Shown in pieces: positions 7,652-17,419 of a DNA stretch of 64,000 bases. A model generated the notes under the pieces. That model ran no database searches. It saw only the letters and a list, made by a program, of their open reading frames with translations, and was not told where the DNA came from. Source of the stretch: Opitutaceae bacterium TAV5 (lineage in GTDB: Bacteria; Verrucomicrobiota; Verrucomicrobiia; Opitutales; Opitutaceae); contig CP007053.1 of the NCBI GenBank assembly GCA_000242935.3, positions 6,929,001-6,993,000 on the forward strand, written 5' to 3'. Position 1 is the first letter of the stretch. Each line of letters begins with the position of its first letter. The position numbers and the translations under genes are program-made.

Positions 7652-10502
7652 TCATGTCGTCGGAATGTAGATATCCGGGATGACCTGCTGGACGTGGATG
7701 CAGGCGGCGAGGTACTGGTGGGTGTTGTCATTGCCCATGATGCCGCTCCGGAGGAGGATGGTGTGCTGCCCGGCCGTGAAACGGCGGAGGGAGGGGGAAA
7801 ATTCGAGGAGCGCCGGCGCTCCGTCCCATTGGAGGTGCCTGTTTTCGCCCGTGCCGCCGTCGATATGGAGCCAGAGATCCATGTCCACGTTGCCGGAGCC
7901 GTCCGAACCGGCGACCCTGGCGCTGGCATAGAGATAACAGATGCCGTCAGCGGGAAGGGTGAAGACGAGCCGGGCGATCTCGGAGTTGTAGTTCTGACCG
8001 TTGTAGGGAGAGACAAGCAGCGTGTCGGTGAAACAGGAGACGGGGGCAAACGCCCCTGCGACGGCGATGGCGGCCGAGCGGGCGGCTGTCGTCTGGCCTG
8101 CGCTGGTCGAGACCGTGACGGCGATCTTGTGGCTGCCGGCCGTCAGGGCCGTCGCCGACAGCTCCCGGACGTAGTCCTGGGGAAAGGGAAGGCTGGCGGG
8201 AAACGTGTCCTGAATGACGGGGCTGGCAGGGCCGTCCGTGCCGTTGGGGTTGATCTGGATCAGGGAGACAGTGACCTGGGCGAGGTTGGCCGTCTGCGAG
8301 TGGACCGTCAGGGAAAACGTGAAGGGAGCGCCGGCCGTGGCGTTGGCTGGCACGCCGGCAAAGGCAATGGTCGGGAGCGGCGGGAGCGGGGGTAGCGCCG
8401 CGAAAGCGAAGGGGATGGGCGCGGCGTCCTCGGCCGGGAGCATGTCGGAGGGCGTCAGCGGCAGGAGCTTGAAGGCGCGGGTGGTGCCGGGGAGAAAGAC
8501 GGCGTGGGTGAGCGCCTCAAGATCGGAGCCGGGGATGAGCCAGGCTTCGGCGCCGGAGGCGTGGGCGGCGGGCTTGGTGCCGAGCCGGCCGCGCAGGAGA
8601 GTGAGCGTGCGGCGCAGGGGATTTTGCGCGTCGATGGCGATGGCGCCGATGCTCATGATCTCGTCGTCAATGACGAGGAGGAGGGTGTTGTTGGCCTGCT
8701 CGGCGTCGGGTTGGCTCTGGAAATCGTCGTCGGCGAGGTCGAGGTTTTGCGCGTCGAAGAGGAGGGTGGCCTGAGTGGCGGCGGAGGTGAGGGCGCCGGA
8801 GGCCAGGGCGGAGGCGGCCCAGTTGTCGGAGTCGGCGAGCGTGCTCCATGCGTCGGAATTGACGGTGGGGGCGTGGAGGATGCGGGTGGCGATGACCTCG
8901 TCGCCGGTGAGCGCGGCATTGTCCGGGTTGCGGGCGAGGGGGCGGCGGATGAGGAAGGCGATCGTCGCGGGAGCGGTGGGGGAAAAATCGGTGCGGGGCA
9001 GCTCGATGATCCTCGCGGCGGTCACGGGGTCAGGGATTTTTTGCGCGAAGACGGGAGGCGGCGCGGGAGGCGGGATCGGCGGAAGTGCGCCGAAGAAGCC
9101 GTGCTCGGCTTCGAGGGTCAGCGAGGTCTTGCCGCCGGGGGTGTCGGTGCGGGAGGTGATGCGGCAGTATTTTTCGAAGAGGCCGAGCGGGGGATAGGTG
9201 AAGTCGGCGTTGTGTCCGGGGAGGGCCTGGGCGCCGGAGGTGAGGATGGCGCGGGCGGGCGGGAGTTCGATGGTCCAGGTGGCGCTGGGCCGAGGTGGCC
9301 GTGGCGGCGGCGCGGGCGGCATATTGCTCGGCCATGACGAGGTCGGTGATGGCCGGCATGTCGAGGGTGGCGGCGATCTCGCCTCCGTCGCGGGCGGCGA
9401 TCGCGGAGGTGTCGCGGGCGGTGACGGTGGACTCGACGAGCTTTGCGGCGCGGTCGCGGCAGGTGACAGTGACGGTGTTGACGGCTTGCGCGGCCGGAGT
9501 GAGGGAGAGGCGGGGCTTGTCGGTGAGGTCGTAGAGGGTGATGGAGGCGCGGGGCGCAACCTTCACGGCGTCGTGAGGGTAGCGGCCGGGGGTGATGGTC
9601 GACCCGCGGATGGTCAGGTATCCGTCATAATAGGACAGAAGTTTTTTCATCGTATCGGTGACGGGCTCGGCGCGCAGGAGCTGCGGGGAGTGGTGGCCGA
9701 TGTCCGCCATGACGGCCGCCGAGAGCGCCTCCCACTGCGCCGGGGTAAAATGCTCCGGGGGGATGCCGGCGCCGTAGATTTTGTTGGTCAGCAGTTCGAG
9801 GATGGCGGCGGGGAGGGACTCGCCGCGGGGGTTCCACGTCGTCGGGAAATTGCCGACCTCGGGCTGCGGGGAGCGGCGGACGAGGATGCGGGTGTTGGGG
9901 ACGTTGGTGCAGTTGCGGCCGAAGTACCAGTTTTCCATGCAGCAGAGCACCTGGCCGCGGTAGGCGGGGTGCTCGTAGCCGAGGGCGGCCCATTTTGCGA
10001 GGACGGTGTTGTCCGCGGGCTGGTCGGCGCGGCCCCAGTAGAGGCGGAACTGCGAATTTATCGCGTCCTGTCTGAGGGCGATGGTGGCGCGCCAGTACGG
10101 GGAATCGGGGTTGCCGGCCGTGTGGGCGGCGCCGTCGTCGCGGCGCAGGCCGTGCTCGTCGGGGACGCCGGAGGCCGGCCAGACGATGGCCTTGTTGATC
10201 TCGATGGCGTGGATCGAGTCGATGACGCCGAGCCCGGCGATGCCGGCGACATTGGCCCGGTATTTTTTACCGTACTTGATGCTCACGCCGTGCTTTTTCT
10301 TTTTGATGGTCGTGCCGGTCAGGCCCGGCTTGCCGGTGGCGTCGATCGTGTCGGGGACGATCCAGGTGAGCGGTCTCCAGTCGAGGCCGGTCCACCAGGG
10401 GACGGGGACGCCTTTCTGGTTGGAGGAGGAGTCGGTCGCGTCCTGGTTGTAGAGGGAGGGATCGTCTGCCGCGATGTCGGCGGCGCCGTTGGCCATGCTC
10501 AT
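7652..10502 (-). CDS. Tail-tip / host-specificity protein, with one frameshift
   Basis: Starts ATG at 10502 (overlapping the stop of the NlpC/P60 gene as ATGA) and would give about 949 residues if one extra base near 9285-9292 is ignored. The first frame reads through MENWYFGRNCTNVPNTRILV and ends its family-like sequence at AEQYAARAAATATSA. The protein then continues one frame over with ATWTIELPPARAILTSGAQA. The N-terminal two thirds look like a phage tail hub/J-like protein. Then come a Pro-rich linker, an Ig-like domain (about IAFAGVPANATAGAPFTFSL) and a C-terminal beta-rich receptor-binding-like part. Position last in the tail operon supports a tip/fibre role. The frameshift may be a sequencing error, decay or recoding. 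Confidence 0.7.
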
Positions 10503-11096
10503 GCGGAAACCTCCGGTTTCAGTCTGGAGTCTGGAGTTTCGGGTTTGGAGTTTTCTGAACCCTGAACCGGAAACCCTGAACCCTGAACCGGAGGCGGCGG
10601 AGCCGCCTCCATGATACGGGCGGCGAAGAGGACGCGCCGGAGAAAGGTCTCGTGCTCGGCGTCGTGGACGATGACGCCGGCGCCGTCGGCGGCGTGGGCG
10701 CACTGGCCGTCGCCGGTGCAGAGGGCGAGGTGGTGGGCGGTGAGGCCGGTCTGGATCGCAAGGAGGTCGCCGGGGATGAGCCGGCCGAGCGGGGGGACCG
10801 ATCACGAGGGCGAGGCCGGGGGCGGTGGCCTCCATGAGCCAGCGGAGGAGGTCGGGCCGGGCGGAGTGGTGGCCGTGGGCGAGGCTGTAGCCGGCGGGCA
10901 GGGACTGATCGGCGGTGGCGCCGCACTCGGCGAGCACGGCATGGATGAAGTGGACGCAGTCGACGCCGCCTTGCGGGCCGGGGACGGCGGTGTGGGCGCG
11001 GAAGGGGGTGCCTGTCCAGCGTGCCACGGCGGCCCGGAGGGCGGGCCGGCGCTCGGGGGTGAAGTAAGGTCTCCAGGGGGGAAGGATGTCGCGCAT
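10499..11096 (-). CDS. NlpC/P60-type tail peptidase, frameshifted in a C6 tract
   Basis: Placed between the BR0599 protein and the tail tip as in gene transfer agents and many siphophages, where this cysteine peptidase helps cell-wall penetration. The catalytic Cys region is GPQGGVDCVHFIHAVL. After the phrase APGLALVIGP the frame is lost at a run of six Cs (about 10791-10796) and resumes as PLGRLIPGDLLAIQTGLTAH with the His region HHLALCTGDGQCAHA. The total length exceeds a multiple of three by one base, so removing one C restores a 198-residue protein. The C-terminal tail is encoded by degenerate GGTTCAG and ACTCCAGA repeats. An upstream start at 11150 is possible; 11096 avoids overlap with the previous gene. 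Confidence 0.72.
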
Positions 11097-11127
11097 GGCG
11101 GTGTGTGTTGTGCGGGTGGATACGCGG

Positions 11128-13002
11128 TCAGCCTTTTTTTCCGATCGCATCGCTGGTGTTGTAGCTGGGGAGGGAGAGGTTGTCGGGGCCGATGTGGGGA
11201 TGGCCGCCGAAGTTGATGTAGTTGCCCCGCGCCTTGCAGGCGTCGGGGGTGCCGTCGCAGGCGGCCATGAGGGTGACGGGGCGGCCGGTGAGGGCGAGGG
11301 GGGCCGGGAGGGCGCGGAGGGGCGAGCGGAGGGTGATCTGGCGGGCGTTGACGCTGCCGGCGACGGCGACGATCTGCCGCACCTGCCAGTCGCCGACGGG
11401 CAGGCCGGCCTCCGGGGCGAGGGAGAGGATGAGATGGCCGCGGGCGAGCGCGCCGGTCAGCCAGACGGTGTTGGCGGGGGCGTCCGGGGTGACGGTGAGG
11501 ACGGCGGCGCCGGCGCTGGCCACGGCGATGACGCCGGTGACGCGCCAGGCGGCGGCGAGGAGAGTGCAGCCGGTATCACAAAAGCGGTGATTGCACACGC
11601 CGGAGAAGACGAAGCGGGGGATCTTGTTCTCCAGGCGACCGGCGAGGGCGCGGCTGGTGGCGGTGAGGGTGCGGCCTTCGGCGGAGACTTCGGCGATGTC
11701 GCCGGTGTGGAGGGCTTCGCGGGCCTGGGTGGTGGCGACGGGAGCGGTGGCGCTGGCTCCGGGGTCGGGGCGGCAGGCATGGATTTCGATCTGGAGGGGG
11801 GCCTCCAGTTCGCCGGAGGCGAGCAGGGAGAGCGGGTTTTGCGGGAGGTTGGCCGAGAGGGTGAGCTTGAGGGCCGGGTCGGAGAGGTCCGCCGTGCGGG
11901 TGATGGTGTCGTGCTCGATGAGGGACCGGGTGTCGCCGAGCCAGGTGGCGCCCTCGAAGGTGATGTCGGTCTCCCAGTCGGTATAGCGCCAGACGGGGAG
12001 CTGGTTTTGCGCGAGGCCGGGGATGCGGAGAGTGAAGGTGTAGAGGTGGGCGCGGACGGGTTCCGCGGCGGCCAGGGCGGAGGCTTCGCCGGGGGCCTCG
12101 GTGAGGGCGATCTTCGCCTCCGCCATTTCCTGCGAGACAAACGTGATCTCCAGTGATGTAGTGGTGAACCGGTGACGACGCGGGGGCCGGTCGGGGAATT
12201 GCGGGGAGAGGGCGAGGAAGGATTGCGCGGTGGAGGCGCGGGCGTGGTGGAAGTCGAGCAGGGCGGAGATCTCCTCCCGCGAGCCGAGGGTGAGGGTATG
12301 GACAAGGGTCTGGCGCGGGGGGGCCTCGGTGAGATCGGTGGCGGGGAGGCGACCGCGCCCGATGGTCTTTTTTTCAATGGTGTCGATGGTGGCGGTCTCG
12401 ACGGCGTACGCCCAGTTGGCTTCGAGGATGGCGGGCCAGTTGTCGGGGATGGCCTGGCGGGCGGGGAGCCGGATGGCGTAGCGGGCGGGCGACTCCTCCA
12501 GGAGGGTGAGCGAGACACTGGAGCCATCGGCGGTGATGCCCCGGAATTTGGGTCGCGCCTTGAGTTTGCCGACGAGGAGAGGCGCGAGCGTGGCCGTGGC
12601 CGGCACGAGCGCCGGGTTGGCGTCGAGCTGCGCGGTGGCCACGACAGAGGGCGGCGCGCCGTCGGCGGGGATCACGAGCGTCCAGGCGGCGTCGAACAGG
12701 CGGGCGGCGAGGTAGTCATCGCGCAGGAGCCGGTCGCAGGGCACGGGCAGGGCGACGAGGGCGTCGGCGAGGTTTTGGGCAAACACGTCTTCCCAGTTGT
12801 CGAGGTCGGCGGTCTCGATGTCCCAGGCGAGAGTCAGCGTGTGCCGGGCAAGGGTGTGCTCCGGGCGCCGGCTCTCGCCCGCATCGAGCCGGGTGAGGAT
12901 GCCGGTCTGCACCTCGCGGGTGAGCTTCGGGCGTGTCGCCCAGTTGGGCTCGTCGAGGATGATGAGGAGGGCGGAGCCCTGGTGGTTGATCGGGTGAATC
13001 AT
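11128..13002 (-). CDS. Phage BR0599/DUF2163 family tail protein
   Basis: A 624-residue protein whose C-terminal half is the phage BR0599/DUF2163 family (GTA orfg13-like), found between tape measure and NlpC/P60 peptidase. The signature is the Cys-containing RFCDTGCTLL region, then ACDGTPDACKARGNYINFGG near the end. The N-terminal half (residues 1-300) resembles a separate distal-tail-like domain (HTLTLAWDIETADLDNWEDV, later FTTTSLEITFVSQEM), so the gene may be a fusion of two tail proteins that are separate elsewhere. It is structural and part of the baseplate/tail-tip complex. The frame is intact. Confidence 0.8.
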   Translation of the reverse strand: MIHPINHQGSALLIILDEPNWATRPKLTREVQTGILTRLDAGESRRPEHTLARHTLTLAWDIETADLDNWEDVFAQNLADALVALPVPCDRLLRDDYLAARLFDAAWTLVIPADGAPPSVVATAQLDANPALVPATATLAPLLVGKLKARPKFRGITADGSSVSLTLLEESPARYAIRLPARQAIPDNWPAILEANWAYAVETATIDTIEKKTIGRGRLPATDLTEAPPRQTLVHTLTLGSREEISALLDFHHARASTAQSFLALSPQFPDRPPRRHRFTTTSLEITFVSQEMAEAKIALTEAPGEASALAAAEPVRAHLYTFTLRIPGLAQNQLPVWRYTDWETDITFEGATWLGDTRSLIEHDTITRTADLSDPALKLTLSANLPQNPLSLLASGELEAPLQIEIHACRPDPGASATAPVATTQAREALHTGDIAEVSAEGRTLTATSRALAGRLENKIPRFVFSGVCNHRFCDTGCTLLAAAWRVTGVIAVASAGAAVLTVTPDAPANTVWLTGALARGHLILSLAPEAGLPVGDWQVRQIVAVAGSVNARQITLRSPLRALPAPLALTGRPVTLMAACDGTPDACKARGNYINFGGHPHIGPDNLSLPSYNTSDAIGKKG

Positions 13003-13023
13003 GGGATCGGATCGGCAATAAAA

Positions 13024-15633
13024 TCAGGTGCGGAGGCCGAGGGTGGTTCTGCCGCCCTTGACGACGCGGAGGATGTGGGCGTCGCCGTCGGCATTTTTCC
13101 GGACGACTTCCGCTTCCTCTTCGCTGCTCACGAGGATGATGGTGAGGCTGGTTTCGCGGGCGCCCTGCGGGGAAGCCGCGAAGGCGCTGCCGGCGGCCTG
13201 CGAGCCGCCCGCGGCGGGAGATTGCGCCAGCGGAGCCGGGATGGCGTTGACGCCGGCGGCGAGATCGAGCGCGCCGGTGTTGACCGCATCCATGAAACCG
13301 ACGCCGTATTTCCCCACGGCGGCGGCGCGCATGACGTATTCCTGATCCGACACGCGGATGAGGTTGCTGTCGCTGGTGCCGGTGCCGGCGCCTCGGATCA
13401 GGCCGCCGGTGGCGAAGCTGCCGGCGATGGCGGCCGACATCGCCATGATGGCGACCATCGACGCGGCGAAGGCGGCGAGTCCCCACGGCCCCATCTGCGC
13501 GACACATTGCGCGCCGGCATTGGCGGTGTTGAGGGCGAGTTCACCCGTCTTCTCCGCCTTGCGCTTCTGGCCGAGGACGGTCTCCAGGGTGAAACGGGCG
13601 ATCTCGCCGGCGATCCACTGCGCGAACATTTCGGCGATCGCGCTGATGACACCGTTGAGGATGGAACCGCCGATGTTGCGCAACGCCTGCCCCCAGGTCT
13701 GCGTGCCCGTAATGAGGCCCTGAATACCTTGCGAGATGCCGGAGATGGCCGAGCCGAAGGCGCTTTGCAGGCCGGCCGCCACGATGTCGCCCTCGGTGCC
13801 GATCTGCTGGATTTGCGAGAGCAGGCCGCCTTCCAGGCCCTCGCCGATGCTGCGGAAGTGCTGGCCGTCGGTGCCGGCGTCCATGCCGGCGACGGACCTG
13901 CGCAGGGTGGTGATCTTCGGCTGGGCGGGCTTCGTGGCGAGCGAAGGGTTGTCGATCTCGTGCTGCGCGGCGTCGATTTCCGCCTGGATGCGGGCGCGAT
14001 CCAGCGGGTTGGCGGCGAGCGCGAGTTCCTCTTTTTTGAGCCGGACGACCTCGGCAAGCGTGGTCTGCTGACGGGTGAGCAGTTTGGCATATTCCTCCGC
14101 CTTTTGGGCCGGTGAAATATCCTCGCGGAGCGCGATCAGCTCGCGCTCGCGGGTGATCTGGTCGAGGATGTTTTGCTGGAGCTGCTGCCGGGCGGCGAGG
14201 TCTTTTGCGGTGGCGGCCTTGGCATCGGTATCGAGCTGTTTGGTGATCCGGGCGCGGTCGGCCTCGGCCTTGGCGATCTGGGTCTGGAGGTCGAGCTGCT
14301 GCGCGAGGTGGCGGTTGACGGCCTCCCGGCTGTCGGGGTCGGGCGCGGGGAGCGTGGCGAGTTTGCCCTTGAGCGCGTCGATCTGCATCCCGAGGGCGGC
14401 GTATTGGCCCTGCGGTGACAGCTTCTGGAAGTCGAGATCGGCGGCGAGGTCCCTGAGTTCGGAGAGCTTGGCGACGAGGGCGTCGATGCGGGCCTTCTCG
14501 GCGTCGGCGGCGGCCGCGGAGTCGTTGCGGGAAATGGTCTCCTGGATGCGCTCCGCATCGGTGAGCCTGTCGACGATGGCCTGGCGCAGCTGCACCTCCC
14601 TGCGGAGGGTGCCGTACGTGGATGCCTCCACTTCGGACATATACAGGCGGCCTTTCGTGGTGCCGCCCTCTACGAAGGTGGAGGAGAACTGAGCCCGGAA
14701 CTCCTTCAGCTTTGCCTCCGCCTCGGCGAGTCCCTTTTGCGCGTCGGGGAGCAGGGTCCTGGCTCCGGCCTTGTCGCGGAGTTGGGCGACTTTGGCGTAG
14801 AAGGTGGCCGTAGCGATGGAGATCTTGTCGAGGGCGTCCTGGTGGCGCTGCGCAGCCGCCTCCACCGAATTGACGTAGAGATCGGCGGCGGTCTTGCCGA
14901 TGGCGTAGACGCCGAAGAGGACGGCGAGCGGACCGGCAGCGGTGATGGCGGCGGTGGCGAAGCCGTTCAGGGACTGGGTGGCGCCTTTGGCGAGGGTAGC
15001 CATCGCGCCGAAAGAGCCGCGTGTCTGGAGCAGGCGAGTGTTGAGGGCGTGGATCTCGGAGAAGGAGCGGCCGGAGAGGGAGACGGCGAGGGTGCGGACG
15101 GGGTTGATGGCAGCCATCGCCGTCTCGCCGAGTTTGTTGATGATGGCGGGGACGGCGACGAGACCGACGGCGGCGACGCCGACGCCGCCGAGGTTTTGCG
15201 AGAGGGCGGCGGCCGCCTCCGCGCCCGTCTTGAGGGCCGGGGCGAGCAGGGAGGCGAACGGGGTGGCGGCGGTGCGGACGGACTCGCGGACGGCGTTGAC
15301 GGAGCGGCCGAGCTCGATGAGGGAGTCGCCGGTCTGGCCCGCCGTCTGGCCGGAAGCGGCAAGCTGGGCGTCAAACTGGGTCGCCTGCTGGCCGAGCTGG
15401 CGCAGGGCGCCGAGGAGAGCGCCGCCGGTAAGGAGCGCGCCCCATTTGCGGATGGCCACGTCGCCGTTGCTGATGGAGGTTTTGAAGCGGTCTGCGGCGA
15501 GGGCGTTGCGCGAGAACAGGCCAGCGAGCGGGCCGAGGCGCTGCTGGAGGCCGGAGAGGGCGTTGGCGGTGCGGTCCGCGCCGGCAGTATCGGCGTTGAC
15601 CTTGACGTTAATTTCGAGATTGTTCCCGCTCAT
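13024..15633 (-). CDS. Tail tape measure protein
   Basis: An 869-residue protein, mostly alpha-helical, that sets tail length and is ejected during infection. The N-terminus NNLEINVKVNADTAGADRTA is typical of tape-measure proteins, followed by coiled-coil stretches (about 285-560) rich in Ala, Glu, Gln and Lys. A hydrophobic region (about ISGISQGIQGLITGTQTWGQ and beyond) has Gly/Ala-rich membrane-like segments. It lies right after the frameshifted chaperone gene, as in most long-tailed phages. An AAAGGA ribosome site precedes the ATG at 15633. By the usual proportionality, its length suggests a tail of moderate size. Confidence 0.88.
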   Translation of the reverse strand: MSGNNLEINVKVNADTAGADRTANALSGLQQRLGPLAGLFSRNALAADRFKTSISNGDVAIRKWGALLTGGALLGALRQLGQQATQFDAQLAASGQTAGQTGDSLIELGRSVNAVRESVRTAATPFASLLAPALKTGAEAAAALSQNLGGVGVAAVGLVAVPAIINKLGETAMAAINPVRTLAVSLSGRSFSEIHALNTRLLQTRGSFGAMATLAKGATQSLNGFATAAITAAGPLAVLFGVYAIGKTAADLYVNSVEAAAQRHQDALDKISIATATFYAKVAQLRDKAGARTLLPDAQKGLAEAEAKLKEFRAQFSSTFVEGGTTKGRLYMSEVEASTYGTLRREVQLRQAIVDRLTDAERIQETISRNDSAAAADAEKARIDALVAKLSELRDLAADLDFQKLSPQGQYAALGMQIDALKGKLATLPAPDPDSREAVNRHLAQQLDLQTQIAKAEADRARITKQLDTDAKAATAKDLAARQQLQQNILDQITRERELIALREDISPAQKAEEYAKLLTRQQTTLAEVVRLKKEELALAANPLDRARIQAEIDAAQHEIDNPSLATKPAQPKITTLRRSVAGMDAGTDGQHFRSIGEGLEGGLLSQIQQIGTEGDIVAAGLQSAFGSAISGISQGIQGLITGTQTWGQALRNIGGSILNGVISAIAEMFAQWIAGEIARFTLETVLGQKRKAEKTGELALNTANAGAQCVAQMGPWGLAAFAASMVAIMAMSAAIAGSFATGGLIRGAGTGTSDSNLIRVSDQEYVMRAAAVGKYGVGFMDAVNTGALDLAAGVNAIPAPLAQSPAAGGSQAAGSAFAASPQGARETSLTIILVSSEEEAEVVRKNADGDAHILRVVKGGRTTLGLRT

Positions 15634-15838
15634 GAAATCCTTTTTGGCAGGGCTGGTGCTGGTGTTGCTGGTCTCCGGATTTTTTGTCGCATTCGCGGTT
15701 TATCCGGAGTTCCGGAGCGTGGTGATCGGCGTGACTGTCGGGTTGTTCGCGCTGGCATGGGGTATCGGGGCGCATTTGCAGAACAGGTATCACAACGAGC
15801 GTTGCCGCCGGGAGGGACGCAGCCCCTGGGCCTTGTGA
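15632..15838 (+). CDS. Small two-helix membrane protein, antisense within the tail operon
   Basis: A 68-residue frame on the opposite strand to all neighbours. Its sequence is strongly protein-like: MKSFLAGLVLVLLVSGFFVA, a Tyr-Pro turn, then a second membrane segment VVIGVTVGLFALAWGIGA, and a basic tail (HNERCRREGR). The start ATG shares bases with the tape-measure ATG on the other strand. It fills the otherwise unexplained gap between the chaperone stop and the tape measure. I see no clear ribosome site. It could be a lysogenic-conversion (moron) membrane protein; no family is recognised. Confidence 0.55.
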   Translation: MKSFLAGLVLVLLVSGFFVAFAVYPEFRSVVIGVTVGLFALAWGIGAHLQNRYHNERCRREGRSPWAL

Positions 15839-15845
15839 TGGCTGA

Positions 15846-16480
15846 TTACCGGCGGGCGCGGCGCATGTCGGCCGCACGCTTTTCGGAGACGGCGGCCGCT
15901 TGCCTGATAATCAGGTCGAGGTCGAAGAGGGTGCAGCGGTCGAGGTAGTCGGCGCCGTATCCCCATTCGACGAGGCGGGTGTAGGCGAGTCCCCAGGATT
16001 CTTCGGACTCTCGAAGGGCGGCCTCCAGTTCGGCGGCCTGATCGCGCCGGGCGTGGCAACGGTCACGGTGGAGCCGGGCGTGAAGGAAGCCGGAATCGCG
16101 AACAGGTCCTTGAGCATGCTGCCGATTCCGGCCAATGATTTTTTTAGCTCGTCCCCCGTGTTGAGCCGGAGGGCGATGTGGATGATCTCCAGTTGGTCGG
16201 CGAGATCGAGGTCGTCGATCTGTTCGGGGGTGAGGCCGGTGCTGGCGGTGATGAGTCTTTCGACGAGGTCGAAGGCGCTCATGAGGATCGCGGGCAACCC
16301 GGCGGGATTGGCCAGCAGGACCTCCAGCGAGGCGGGGTTGTTGATGCAGTGATACGCAAGTGCGAGCAGGAACTCGCGGGCGGGCTTGGCCTGCATGCGG
16401 CGGACGTCGACGGAGGTAATGTCTCCCAGCGGGAGAGAGAGAGGGTGGCGCCGGGTGCGCTGTTTGAGTGTTTCGGACAC
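15846..16480 (-). CDS. Tail assembly chaperone G / GT, joined by -1 ribosomal frameshift
   Basis: The zero-frame product (16480 to 15911) is 189 residues. Its first 114 residues look real (helical; AREFLLALAYHCINNPASLE, TPEQIDDLDLADQLEIIHIA), and then composition collapses to Pro/Ser/Thr. At codons 113-114 the mRNA reads CTA AAA AAA TCA, a canonical A AAA AAA slippery heptamer. Slipping by -1 continues without a stop for 97 residues of convincing protein, including ESEESWGLAYTRLVEWGYGA, ending at TAA 15848-15846. The fusion is 211 residues. The place directly upstream of the tape measure and the paired short/long products match lambda G/GT-type chaperones. Confidence 0.85.
16139..16145 (-). 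promoter_or_regulatory. A AAA AAA slippery heptamer for -1 frameshift
   Basis: Seven consecutive A residues on the coding (minus) strand, phased as CT[A AAA AAA] T in the zero frame of the chaperone gene. This is the X XXY YYZ form that promotes tandem tRNA-Lys slippage. The downstream mRNA is GC-rich and could supply a stimulatory structure, though I did not fold it. Confidence 0.8.
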
Positions 16481-16595
16481 GGGAGGAAAAATTAAGAGTT
16501 AAGAATTAATAATTAAGAATTGGATACAGGCGGCGGAGAAAGGGGGAGGGCGATTCACAGGCGTGCCGATAGCGCGCCCTCCCCCGCATGAACGA

Positions 16596-16745
16596 CTAGC
16601 GCTTCGGCAAAGGGGGAGCCCACTCCTCCAGGGAGGCGATCCGGGCGGTGAGCACCTCGACCTCGTTGCGCAGGGCGCGGGCGTAGGCTTCGAGATCCTC
16701 GCGGGTCATGGTCATTATGCGATCGGGCGGTGATTCGGCGCTCAT
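16596..16745 (-). CDS. Small phage protein, 49 residues
   Basis: Short frame beginning MSAESPPDRIMTMTREDLEA and ending LEEWAPPLPKR. It is predicted to form one amphipathic coiled-coil helix (EDLEAYARALRNEVEVLTAR). It lies 12 bases after the stop of the preceding gene, in the same operon, ahead of the chaperone gene. No family is recognised. Bases 16481-16595 downstream hold only an AT-rich degenerate repeat and a run of purines. Confidence 0.55.
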   Translation of the reverse strand: MSAESPPDRIMTMTREDLEAYARALRNEVEVLTARIASLEEWAPPLPKR

Positions 16746-16756
16746 GGGTTGGGTGA

Positions 16757-17338
16757 TCAGGCGAGGGCGGCGGTGGAGAGAGACTGGTAGAAGGCGATCC
16801 AGTCGGCGTCCGTGGCGAGGGGATCGGCGAGGAGTTGCCGCCAGCGCACCCAGGCGGGGGAGCCGGAGGCGTAGTAGGGGATGGTGCGCAGGCCGGCGCG
16901 CTTGAGAATGGTGTAGAGGCGTTGCGCCTGCTCGATCACGGGGAGGCCGGGCGCGGCCTCGGGGATGAGCGGCACAAGGCTGTTGATGCCGGCGATGCTT
17001 TTGCCGACCAGCGCTTCGCGGGCGATCATGGCCCTGGCGATTGCCTCGGCCATGATCTGGTCGGGGATGGTCGCGGCAATGGCTTTCTCCAGCACCTTGG
17101 CCGGGATGGGCGGGGGCGGAGGCTTGACGATGGCGTCGATGTGGCGGAAGGGGTCGAGCTTCCTGTCGATGTCATCGAAGATGGAGGTCTCCTTTCCGGC
17201 CGGTGCAGGTGCGTCGGCGACGGCGACAAGGGACACGGGCGCGGGATGATCGTCCAGGAGGGCGTCGGTGGCGATGTAGCCTCCGATGCCGGCTGCGGCC
17301 AGGGCGGCGGTGGCGAGGGCGGTGGTGGTCTTGCTCAT
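16757..17338 (-). CDS. Phage protein with N-terminal membrane anchor
   Basis: A 193-residue protein with a hydrophobic Ala/Gly-rich N-terminus (TALATAALAAAGIGGYIATD) that looks like a signal anchor, a Pro-rich linker (VKPPPPPIPAKV), and a C-terminal helical region containing GSPAWVRWRQLLADPLATDA. It is one of several exported or anchored proteins lying unusually between the tail tube and tail chaperone genes. No known family is recognised. Confidence 0.6.
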   Translation of the reverse strand: MSKTTTALATAALAAAGIGGYIATDALLDDHPAPVSLVAVADAPAPAGKETSIFDDIDRKLDPFRHIDAIVKPPPPPIPAKVLEKAIAATIPDQIMAEAIARAMIAREALVGKSIAGINSLVPLIPEAAPGLPVIEQAQRLYTILKRAGLRTIPYYASGSPAWVRWRQLLADPLATDADWIAFYQSLSTAALA

Positions 17339-17419
17339 GGTGGGCGGGTGCGGGTCTGTGGTGGAGGGGGCGGCGGGTGAGCGCCGCCCCCCGGTGGCGG
17401 TGCAGGTGCAGGGCGGCGG

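Noticed and set aside
15608..15877. Minus-strand 89-residue frame before the tape measure
   Set aside because: Gln/His/Pro-rich antisense of the plus-strand membrane protein, without recognisable features.
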